Below are positions 20,101-26,565 of a stretch of DNA of 44,494 nucleotides, one piece after another (position 1 is the first letter of the stretch; each line of letters opens with the position of its first letter). The DNA is taken from contig PMSQ01000045.1 in NCBI GenBank assembly GCA_003168355.1, positions 1 to 44,494 of the forward strand, read 5' to 3'. The notes beneath the pieces were generated by a model. It was not told where the DNA came from. It was given only the letters and a program-made list of their open reading frames with translations, and made no database searches. The stretch comes from Acidobacteriaceae bacterium (GTDB lineage Bacteria > Acidobacteriota > Terriglobia > Terriglobales > Acidobacteriaceae). The translations under genes were made by a program, and so were the position numbers.

Positions 20101-20608
20101 CAGTAGCGACGCCGGGCGTCAACAAGGCAAAGTCCACAAACTGGCGCGTCGAAGTAGGCAGCGCCTGGATCTCATGCGTGTCAATCACCTGGCTGATCTC
20201 GGTGCGGCTGGGTTCGACGGCTGGCGCTTCCGTGCTCACCGTGACCACCTCGCCGGCGGTTGCTATTTTCAAGGTAACGTTCACGGTAGCCGTCTGCCCC
20301 ACGGTCAGCGCTATCCCGGTTGCCAGGAATTTCGCGAACCCCGAGTACTGCACCGCAAGCTCATACTGCCCAGGCGGAAGATTCGGAACGACGTAATAGC
20401 CCGACGTATTGCTGACGGCGTTATAAGTCTGGTTCGTGCCCAGCTCGCGCAAGGTCACAGCAGCGCCAACCACAACCCGGCCATTGGCGTCCAGGACGGT
20501 TCCATTCAGTTGTGCAAAGCTGACTGTCGCCTGTCCAAACATCTGAGGGGCAAAACAAACAGCCATCATGGCCACTAAACAAACGTTCAACAAGGAACGT
20601 AGTCTCAT
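17180..20608 (-). CDS. TonB-dependent outer-membrane receptor, Oar-like
   Basis: 1,142 residues: signal peptide (LLNVCLVAMMAVCFAPQMFG), a carboxypeptidase-regulatory-like domain (about 25-110, GTVLDANGRVVVGAAVTLRE ... SGYYVVPNLPPGQYELAV), a plug domain (TVSTEAPAVEPSRTEISQVI onward, with GGIVNVVTKTGTNDLHGSVY) and a long beta-barrel ending in a terminal Phe (ISAKFTF), the usual outer-membrane sorting signal. Such receptors import large or complex ligands using TonB energy. The substrate is not readable from sequence; the neighbours pobA and the LysR pair suggest an aromatic or plant-derived ligand. ATG 20608 was chosen for its signal peptide and GGGAG 10 nt upstream. It is divergent from LysR gene 1. 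Confidence 0.92.
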   Translation of the reverse strand: MRLRSLLNVCLVAMMAVCFAPQMFGQATVSFAQLNGTVLDANGRVVVGAAVTLRELGTNQTYNAVSNTSGYYVVPNLPPGQYELAVQYSGFAKFLATGIALTVGQTATVNVTLKIATAGEVVTVSTEAPAVEPSRTEISQVIDTHEIQALPTSTRQFVDFALLTPGVATGRTSLQSTFTEPDVTRISFGGMRDLSNAVTVDGADYIDEGTGSQRATPSQEAVNEFRVVNNSFGTEYGRALGGIVNVVTKTGTNDLHGSVYAYANNQAADSKGLLTQTAYDQYRRNQFGATLGGPIRKDKTFFFMNYEGQRLGQSPTYPATLIGNLSTIQAVKTSLGLAPENLNTLKTINNDNGFVRLDHQFNANNRLAIHYGIVDARDLNVLVGDTLDGGGIGAPSDGHNAFLRDQSLVGSINSVLKPDLVNTFLVQYARRQYNFPAVTGQPNLDVPNTLSFGHNFGTFDALNESRQQVSDSLAWIKGNHYWKFGVDANFIQNFVIWPGFTPMRIVLPNINCMVDFANFENPNPTLANQIASVPADGPCPTAAIAPPDFGFPPAGTVGANPNDPLNGVPIVFWGAPVGTGPIVQGSLPPAVSTSFQNAYVDPQDYDVTLHHNYFGLFFQDQWRINPKFTFNYGLRWDVETGLSQIVNPDHRSFQPRIGFAYSPTKHTVIRTGYGIFDDHYNMTFFFVTYPQREVVIPNAPQPWVRQGNSTATWVLNQLSFDAPNPGNGGLPLPYPDGSTVPTPAQAAAAMVLTGQAPPNFSTGPGPGQNAALPAGSFVTNSGGGFDRNTRTAYSEQASLQLDQEIGKGLVVSVGYLFLRAHKQVRPENLNVCPSAGLANSATFCPAAEDIPGPPITPDGPFPNNKMLDGRDAFSGVLYNNAGLMYYLDGSGNAAYNGGTISVVDKLGQYLRFSANYTLSHTSDDGTFTTFVSTPQDLYNRALERADSVQDVRHRFVANFTADTPTHTSPALRNLEFSSIITLESPRPFTMFVGNDTNGDTNPVTDRVGWSPRNAYRGDDLYSFDLRLSRSFYFHEHMGLNLAFDAFNVFNRQNINEVTSVYGGGTPDFCGGTTPYNGPVPKHYNDAASLAIQRGQVTCLPQTAIINGNPVSMAIAPAPNSLFGTPRTMFNPRQLQISAKFTF

Positions 20609-20864
20609 TAGTTTTCTTCTCCCTCGAACGCCAAGTTCTACGCACATTCGGAGTGGTATTCAGCCGCGCACGCTACCTCGCAAAAATCACCGTTGAAGCA
20701 AAGAGTCTGCCAACTCCTCCGGCGAGCTCCCGCGATCACTCTTACGCAGCGCAAATGCCCGAATATTCCCGAAATCGATCCAGGACGTTCGCGAGCTGCA
20801 TCTAGTTTTCGAGAGCATCGTTTGAAACGGAGAAACTGTCCAATACATGTTTGGTCGGATGGTC

Positions 20865-20879
20865 ATACCTTCTGGGTAT
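20865..20879. promoter_or_regulatory. LysR-type operator, copy 1
   Basis: ATACC-TTCTG-GGTAT, a perfect 5-bp inverted repeat with a 5-base centre. It satisfies the T-N11-A rule for LysR binding sites. It lies 256 bp upstream of the receptor start and could serve the receptor, LysR gene 1, or both. Confidence 0.6.
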
Positions 20880-20994
20880 AGAACAGGAAAATTGAGGTCA
20901 GCCGCCCTACCATGGCTAAACCCACAGACTTGGAGCAGATACCCCCTGTGCGGGCGCTCTAGGTTCTCGTCATCGAGGAAAGAATTTCGAAAGT

Positions 20995-21009
20995 ATACCC
21001 AACGGGTAT
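20995..21009. promoter_or_regulatory. LysR-type operator, copy 2
   Basis: ATACC-CAACG-GGTAT, a perfect inverted repeat (extended to TATACCC-AAC-GGGTATA at 20994-21010). It overlaps a likely -10 box (TATAAA 21007-21012) and its last base is 14 bp before the LysR GTG start, so it fits autorepression. Confidence 0.68.
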
Positions 21010-21022
21010 AAAATACGACGCC

Positions 21023-21925
21023 GTGGAACTACGTCACGTTCGATATTTTATCGCGGTCGCGGAATGCCTCAACTTCAGCAAGGCGGCTCAACTACTGCAC
21101 ATTGCACAACCGCCTCTAAGCCGCCAGATCCGTCAGCTCGAGGAGGACCTTGGCATTACCCTCTTTCTGCGCAATAAGCGTCGCGTCGCGCTGACCAGGG
21201 AGGGGCAGGTCTTTCTCGAGGAAGCAAGAAAGCTTATCGCGCAAGCCGGACATGCCATGGAAGCGGCTCGCCAAGCCCAGAAAGCGGAATCCGCAATTAT
21301 CAGGATTGGCATACCTTCTCGCTTGGGTGGCGTTCTCAGCAAGGCGATATTCGAGCACTACAGAAAGTTCCCGGCTATTGACATTGAGTGCAAAGACATT
21401 TGCTCCAGCCTTCAAAACGAGGCTCTGCGGGAGAACAAGATTGATATTGGCCTGTTCCGTCCTCCCATCGACCAAGTCCACCTGAATTGTGAGGTGCTCT
21501 TCGAGGAGGAATTCGTAGTACTCCTGCCCAGGACGCACCACTTGGCGAAACGCAAGTTTTTAAAATTAAAAGACATTGCGGACGAACCCTTGATCATCTT
21601 CGAGCATAGCTTTTCCAGTTGGCTTTACGAAAAGATCCTGGGTTTGTACAGCAAGCAGGGCTTGAAATCGCATTTGACGGTTACCCATGTTGAGTCCAAT
21701 GAAGAAGGCGCCTCAATGGTTGCGTCGGGCAAGGCGATTCTCTTGGGCGCGGGCGCAATCCCCAATCGTTCGCGCGATCTGGTTTCCGTGCGGCTGAACG
21801 AACCTGAGGCAAAAATCGAGCTCTACCTGGCTTGGCGGAAAAACGAACAGTCGACTGCGGTGTTCTCTTTCCTCGATACCACGCGCGGAATCTTCCGGGA
21901 CCCGGCAACCAGGAGCGTTGCCTAG
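21023..21925 (+). CDS. LysR-family transcriptional regulator 1
   Basis: 300 residues. The winged-helix DNA-binding domain covers residues 1-60 (ELRHVRYFIAVAE, FSKAAQLLHIAQPPLSRQIR), and the effector domain follows from about residue 90. The DNA-binding part resembles the CatM/BenM group that controls aromatic degradation, which fits pobA nearby, but the inducer is unknown. GTG 21023 is the first usable start: no in-frame start lies upstream, and no ribosome site is visible. A TATAAA box 11-16 bases before GTG suggests a leader of about 4 nt or none. It is followed after 111 bp by a close paralogue in the same direction. It is divergent from the receptor. Confidence 0.92.
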   Translation: MELRHVRYFIAVAECLNFSKAAQLLHIAQPPLSRQIRQLEEDLGITLFLRNKRRVALTREGQVFLEEARKLIAQAGHAMEAARQAQKAESAIIRIGIPSRLGGVLSKAIFEHYRKFPAIDIECKDICSSLQNEALRENKIDIGLFRPPIDQVHLNCEVLFEEEFVVLLPRTHHLAKRKFLKLKDIADEPLIIFEHSFSSWLYEKILGLYSKQGLKSHLTVTHVESNEEGASMVASGKAILLGAGAIPNRSRDLVSVRLNEPEAKIELYLAWRKNEQSTAVFSFLDTTRGIFRDPATRSVA

Positions 21926-22008
21926 ACCGCTTTCAGATACAGGGCTAGAACTCGTTTGTCATTCCCCCATGACAACGGCGGCATGCAAGGAAAGAAACCT
22001 CGATAGTA

Positions 22009-22023
22009 ATACTCAATGGGTAT
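22009..22023. promoter_or_regulatory. LysR-type operator, copy 3
   Basis: ATACT-CAATG-GGTAT, one mismatch from the perfect palindrome, with centre CAATG resembling CAACG of copy 2. Its last base is 14 bp before the GTG of LysR gene 2, the same spacing as copy 2 to LysR gene 1, and it overlaps TATAGA (22021-22026). Confidence 0.62.
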
Positions 22024-22036
22024 AGAATACTGCCCC

Positions 22037-22951
22037 GTGGAGCTACGTCACGTTCGGTACTTCATCGCGGTCGCTGAATATCTCAACTTCAGCAAGGCTG
22101 CGCAACAACTGCACATTGCGCAACCGCCTCTGAGTCGTCAAATCCGTCAGTTAGAAGAGGCTCTGGGCGTTACCCTCTTTACGCGAAATAAGCGGCGCGT
22201 CGCGCTGACCAAGGCAGGACAGGTGTTTCTCGATGAGGCGAGAAAGCTCATCGTGCAGGCCGGACATGCGATGGAGGCCGCACGCCACGCCCAACAAGGA
22301 GAATCCGGGATTGTCCGGATCGGCATCGCTTCCGGTTTGGGTGGCCTGATTAGCAAAGTAGTATTCGAGCACCGCAAACAGCTTCCCGCTGTCGACATCG
22401 AGTGCAAGGATGTCTTCTCCAGCTTCCAGAATGAGGCGCTGCGCAAAGGCGAGATTGACATTGGCTTTTTGCGGCCCCCGCTCGATCAAGTCAACCTGGA
22501 CTGCGAGATGCTTTTCGAAGAGGAATTTCTCGTGGTCTTGCCCAGAACGCATCACCTGGCAAAACGCAAGTTTGTAAGATTGGAAGAGATTGCAGATGAA
22601 CCCCTGATCATTTTCGACCGCAGCTTCTCCACCGGACTTTACGACAAGATCATGGGTTTGTACAGCAAGCTGGGCTTGACGTCGCACCTGACGGCTAGGC
22701 ATGTTGAGCCCCATGAAGAAGCTGGCGCCATTATGATCGCATCGGGCAAAGGGATATTCCTTGGAGTGGGCGCGATCGTCAATCGTTCGGTCTCTGGCAT
22801 AGATCTGGTTTCCGTGCGACTGAATGAACCTGAAGCGAAAATCGAGCTCTACATGGCGTGGCGAAAAGAAGAACAGTCGAGTGCGGTATTCTCTTTCCTG
22901 GATACCGCGCGCCGCCTCCTCCGGCGCCCGGCAATCAGGGACATTGCCTAG
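22037..22951 (+). CDS. LysR-family transcriptional regulator 2 (paralogue)
   Basis: 304 residues, by eye roughly three quarters identical to LysR gene 1 along its whole length, so the pair arose by tandem duplication. The DNA-binding helices are nearly the same (ELRHVRYFIAVAEYLNFSKA, HIAQPPLSRQIRQLEE), predicting a shared operator, while the effector domain has diverged more. GTG 22037 was chosen by matching LysR gene 1. The frame also has ATG 22016, but that start would add seven residues encoded by the operator itself. Two regulators that bind one site but sense different ligands is a reasonable reading. Convergent with the MFS gene. Confidence 0.92.
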   Translation: MELRHVRYFIAVAEYLNFSKAAQQLHIAQPPLSRQIRQLEEALGVTLFTRNKRRVALTKAGQVFLDEARKLIVQAGHAMEAARHAQQGESGIVRIGIASGLGGLISKVVFEHRKQLPAVDIECKDVFSSFQNEALRKGEIDIGFLRPPLDQVNLDCEMLFEEEFLVVLPRTHHLAKRKFVRLEEIADEPLIIFDRSFSTGLYDKIMGLYSKLGLTSHLTARHVEPHEEAGAIMIASGKGIFLGVGAIVNRSVSGIDLVSVRLNEPEAKIELYMAWRKEEQSSAVFSFLDTARRLLRRPAIRDIA

Positions 22952-22969
22952 TTGAGGCGCGCGCCGTTC

Positions 22970-24208
22970 TCACTGCCGATTGGCTCCCTCAGACAAAATA
23001 GCGGGAGCAGAACTTGGGTCGCGGCGAGGCTCCTGCAGGAAGAGTGCTGCGAGAAACAGCACCGCGCTTCCACCCGCAGCCAGCCACATCGTCAATCCTA
23101 GGCCGTGTTTCTCCGCCAGCGCGCCGGCCAACAGCGGCGCCCCCGTTGCACCCATGATTTCACCCACCAGGGTTGTGAGGCCGATGGAGGTCGCCCGGAA
23201 CTGCGCCGGTACGCTCTCTGTCGGCACCAGTACCATGATGAGACTCGCAATTCCCTGACCGGTATTGGCCGCGAACACGATAGCCGCCAGGAGGATCGGA
23301 TACACGTACAACACCGGCACAAGAAAAGCCAGGGGCACAACTGCGGACAGCGCGGCCATTATCAGTAAGACCGGTTTGCGTCCCGCCCGGTCGGAGAGGG
23401 CAGGAAGAAGAAAGCCGAGAAAAAAACTTCCCAGCCCGCTCGCGCCTAACAAAAACCCAGCCGTCGTCGGCCGTTGATGCGCGACTTCGGTGATGTAAAG
23501 CGGCGCAAATACATTCAGCGCAAACAACCACGACATGAAACCCGTCGCACCCAAACAACATAACCAGATGTTGCGATAACGCAGAAGGGAAAAGTAGTCG
23601 CGCACAGATGGCTTGCGGTGTGTTATCGCAGCATTTCCGGAAGGCTCCTTCACGAACTTCCAAATCAAAAAACCCGCCAGCAATCCCGGAATGCCGGCCA
23701 CAAAAAAGGCCGACCGCCAACCCCAACGGCTGGCCACCTGTGTTGTTAATATCGGAGCGGCTGCCAGGCCGACGAGCGCGGCGGCGCTGACTACCAGTCC
23801 GATGTTGCGGCCGCGCCGCTTGACTGACGAAGACTCCTCGATCAGCGCCGTCATAATGGACCAGGTCGGCCCCTCGGCGATGCCCATCAGGGCACGGATT
23901 ATCAGTAGTTGATGGTAGCTGTGCACGAGGCCTGACAACCACGACAATGCCGAGAAGGCGAACACTGCGGGAATCAAGACTGGCCGGCGTCCCACGCGGT
24001 CCGAGAGAGCGCCGAAAAAGAAAGTCGAAGCGGCCCAAGTGATTGCCAGAACCGAAGCCAACGTTCCGATCTGCTCGCGGCTGAGGTGAAACTCAGGAGC
24101 GAAGTAAGGGGCGAGATAGAGCTGCGACATGCGGTCGAGGAAGACCGTGCCCCAGGTAAAGAACAAAATTGCGACTAGCGTATTTTCGTAACGCCGAGAA
24201 GAGTCCAT
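22970..24208 (-). CDS. Major facilitator superfamily transporter
   Basis: 412 residues, about 12 membrane segments in two halves. The MFS loop motif between segments 2 and 3 is FFGALSDRVGRRPVL, and its repeat between segments 8 and 9 is PALSDRAGRKPVL. The N-terminus DRMSQLYLAPYFAPEFHLSR resembles the anion/aromatic-acid group of MFS carriers, but substrate assignment needs more than sequence. ATG 24208 was chosen over 24226. It is divergent from the yellow-like protein with only 73 bp between starts, and convergent with LysR gene 2. It could take up the compound sensed by the LysR pair. Confidence 0.87.
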   Translation of the reverse strand: MDSSRRYENTLVAILFFTWGTVFLDRMSQLYLAPYFAPEFHLSREQIGTLASVLAITWAASTFFFGALSDRVGRRPVLIPAVFAFSALSWLSGLVHSYHQLLIIRALMGIAEGPTWSIMTALIEESSSVKRRGRNIGLVVSAAALVGLAAAPILTTQVASRWGWRSAFFVAGIPGLLAGFLIWKFVKEPSGNAAITHRKPSVRDYFSLLRYRNIWLCCLGATGFMSWLFALNVFAPLYITEVAHQRPTTAGFLLGASGLGSFFLGFLLPALSDRAGRKPVLLIMAALSAVVPLAFLVPVLYVYPILLAAIVFAANTGQGIASLIMVLVPTESVPAQFRATSIGLTTLVGEIMGATGAPLLAGALAEKHGLGLTMWLAAGGSAVLFLAALFLQEPRRDPSSAPAILSEGANRQ

Positions 24209-24281
24209 GCGGTGGCATGATAGCAAACGCTACAAACGATTCCACTCCACATTGAGTTCTGTTCTTGCTAATCTTCTCTTC

Positions 24282-25445
24282 ATGAAGCGGCAAACCTTGA
24301 AACCCCTCACGACTCTGATTCTCGTTTGCTTCCTGTCAGGAATGTGTTGGTCTCAGGATCTCGCGAAGGATCGCGTGATCGGCCAACTGGACGTTGTCGC
24401 GACCTTCAGCGGTCCCATGCCGACCGGTGTCACCGTGGCCAATAATGGACGGATCTTCGTGAACTTTCCGAAATGGGGCGACAACGTCGAATACACCGTG
24501 GCGGAAGTGAAGGACGGCAAGACCGTGTCGTATCCAAACGCAGAAATAAATCGCTATGCGGAGGGCGACGATCCATCCAACAAACTGGTTTCCGTACAAA
24601 GTGTCGTGGTTGACCCCACCGGAAATCGTTTGTGGATCCTCGACACCAGCAGCATCGCGTTCGGCCCGGTCAAACCAGGCGGCCCCAAGTTGATCGCTGT
24701 TGATCTCAACACGAACCAGGTCGTCAAGAAGATTATGTTCCCCGCGGACGTGGCATTGTCGACGACCTACTTGAATGACGTTCGGTTTGATCTGCATCGC
24801 GGTGCTGAAGGTATGGCGTTCATAACAGACTCCGCTTCAACCGGGGCGAACGCCATCATTGTTGTCGATCTTGCTTCCGGGAAAAGCTGGAGGCGCCTGA
24901 ATGACCATCCTTCGACCAAGGCTGACCCGGTTTTTGTTCCGGTCGTCGAAGGAGAAATCCTGCAACTGCGGCTGCCCGGACAGCCGCCGGCGCGGTTTGC
25001 TGTCGGTGCCGATGGAATCGCCATTAGTCCGGATGCCAAAACACTTTACTACTGTCCGCTAACCAGCAGGCATCTGTACAGCGTGAGCATTGACGCACTT
25101 GCCGATCGAAACAAGCCGGAGGCCGAGGTTGAGGCAACTGTAAAAGACCTTGGCGAAAAAGGCGGAGCCGGCGATGGGCTCGAGTCCGATGCCCAGGGGC
25201 GCGTCTATCTCAGCGATTACGAACACGACGCCATTCGTCGATGGACCACGCGGGGAACGATCGAAACGCTCGTCCACGACCCGCGCGTCCTATGGCCGGA
25301 TACGCTATCCCTGGCGGCAGACGGGTATCTCTACTTCACTGCAAATCAGATCGAGCGTGGAGCCGGGTTCCACGACGGCCACGATCTGCGTCAAAAGCCC
25401 TACGTCTTGTTCCGGGTGAAGGTTGACGGTACAAGAATTCAATAG
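24282..25445 (+). CDS. Secreted major royal jelly/yellow-family protein
   Basis: 387 residues with a signal peptide (LTTLILVCFLSGMCWSQ) and a six-bladed-propeller-like body of the MRJP/yellow family: blades include TGVTVANNGRIFVNFPKWGD, VVDPTGNRLWILDTSS, DGIAISPDAKTLYYCPLTS and GRVYLSDYEHDAI. Bacterial members are of unknown function; some relatives with the same fold are lactonases, but the metal ligands of SMP-30 lactonases are not obvious here. ATG 24282 has no ribosome site. TGC-TAATCT (24266-24274) could be an extended -10, placing the transcript start next to the ATG. Divergent from the MFS gene, convergent with the ketopantoate reductase homologue. Confidence 0.82.
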   Translation: MKRQTLKPLTTLILVCFLSGMCWSQDLAKDRVIGQLDVVATFSGPMPTGVTVANNGRIFVNFPKWGDNVEYTVAEVKDGKTVSYPNAEINRYAEGDDPSNKLVSVQSVVVDPTGNRLWILDTSSIAFGPVKPGGPKLIAVDLNTNQVVKKIMFPADVALSTTYLNDVRFDLHRGAEGMAFITDSASTGANAIIVVDLASGKSWRRLNDHPSTKADPVFVPVVEGEILQLRLPGQPPARFAVGADGIAISPDAKTLYYCPLTSRHLYSVSIDALADRNKPEAEVEATVKDLGEKGGAGDGLESDAQGRVYLSDYEHDAIRRWTTRGTIETLVHDPRVLWPDTLSLAADGYLYFTANQIERGAGFHDGHDLRQKPYVLFRVKVDGTRIQ

Positions 25446-25476
25446 GAATCCGTAGCAACCATCACGACAACCACGA

Positions 25477-26406
25477 TCACGCAGGATCGGTCCACGAATG
25501 CTCCAGTCCCTTCAGCAGGCGCCAGAGAGCGCGATTCAGCGGCACCGGGATGCCGAGTTTTTCTCCACAATCCGCAATCGCGCCGTTGATGAAATCCACC
25601 TCGGTTTGCCGATGAGCCAGGATGTCTTGCAGCATGCTCACTTTTCTTTTCCCCTGCGCGCTTGCTCCTTCCGCGATCATTTCCCGCGGATCCCCGTGCA
25701 AGGTGATTCCTAGTGCTTTCGCCACCGACTCTCCCTCCTGCAACAGTGCTTCGTACAGTGCGGAGGCTGGAGGATAGCGATGAGCCGCACCGTGATGAAG
25801 ACGCGTAAGCGCACCCACGGGATTCACGGCGGAATTAAAAATGAGCTTGGTCCACTGCGCACCACGGGCGTCCTGGAGCGGGACGACCCGCAACCCCGCT
25901 CGATTCAGCAGGTCCGCGAGTTCTTGCACCCTCTCAAACGGCGTTCCAGAAGGCTCGAAGGGACCAATCCATAGATCGCTGTAGAATTCGAATCCTGCGT
26001 GACCGGGCCCAATCAGGTGTGCGGCCATCGTGGTTGCGCCGCGAATTACCTGCCGTACACGTCCGGCAATGATTTCTTCGTTGCCCAGACCGTTTTGCAC
26101 CGAACACACGGCGCCCGAACTGCCAAAGATGTGCGCCGTCTGTTCGACCGCGGTCCTCGTGTGCAGGCTCTTTGTGGCAAAGATTCCAAAATCGCACACA
26201 GGAATCTCTTTGGCCTCCGTGGTCGCATGCAGCTTAACTTTAAATTCAATCGCGCCGCTGATCCGCAATCCACTTTCCCGGATTGCGAGCACGTGTTCCC
26301 GGGAGACGTCATAGGCATAAACCTCGACATCGTCGAGGCGCGCCACATGTGCGCCAATCACGCTGCCCAGCGCGCCACAGCCCACAATGCATATCTTCGC
26401 AGACAT
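25477..26406 (-). CDS. Ketopantoate reductase family oxidoreductase (PanE/ApbA)
   Basis: 309 residues. The N-terminal Rossmann domain binds NADPH (CIVGCGALGSVIGAHVARL), VCSVQNGLGNEE is the substrate-domain hinge region, and the helical C-terminal domain includes AQWTKLIFNSAVNPVGAL (with the catalytic Lys in WTKLIFN) and SMLQDILAHRQTEVDFINGA. The family reduces 2-oxo acids, classically 2-dehydropantoate to pantoate. Here the context is a 2-oxo-acid decarboxylase and a GMC oxidoreductase, so a role on another 2-oxo acid is plausible; panE of the pantothenate pathway cannot be excluded. ATG 26406 has no clear ribosome site. It is divergent from the decarboxylase by 159 bp. Confidence 0.88.
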   Translation of the reverse strand: MSAKICIVGCGALGSVIGAHVARLDDVEVYAYDVSREHVLAIRESGLRISGAIEFKVKLHATTEAKEIPVCDFGIFATKSLHTRTAVEQTAHIFGSSGAVCSVQNGLGNEEIIAGRVRQVIRGATTMAAHLIGPGHAGFEFYSDLWIGPFEPSGTPFERVQELADLLNRAGLRVVPLQDARGAQWTKLIFNSAVNPVGALTRLHHGAAHRYPPASALYEALLQEGESVAKALGITLHGDPREMIAEGASAQGKRKVSMLQDILAHRQTEVDFINGAIADCGEKLGIPVPLNRALWRLLKGLEHSWTDPA

Positions 26407-26565
26407 AAGGATTCACACACCGGCGTCCTTTCGCCGCTTCACCGGTGAGAGACAATACCATCTCTTGAAACGGCGATTCAACTAAACCATTGTGCGAGGA
26501 CTTTGACCGCTCATTGCGATGAAGTGATATAACTTTCCACAACTTGATCGAAAGCGGAGCCGACC

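Larger units (their letters stand above)
20609..21022. other. Divergent control region between the receptor and LysR gene 1
   Basis: 414 bp without a gene. It contains two copies of the ATACC-N5-GGTAT palindrome (20865-20879 and 20995-21009, 130 bp apart), one far upstream of the receptor and one overlapping the likely LysR promoter. The two-site arrangement fits LysR-type control. Nothing else was recognised. Confidence 0.6.

Noticed and set aside
21023-22951. LysR duplication as an assembly artefact
   Set aside because: The copies differ throughout, at about a quarter of residues, and the spacer is unique, so it is a real, old duplication.
26418-26447. CACCGG ... CCGGTG inverted repeat between the PanE-like and decarboxylase genes
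   Set aside because: Loop of 18 bases and the right arm is itself palindromic; could be chance in GC-rich DNA, no T-tract.
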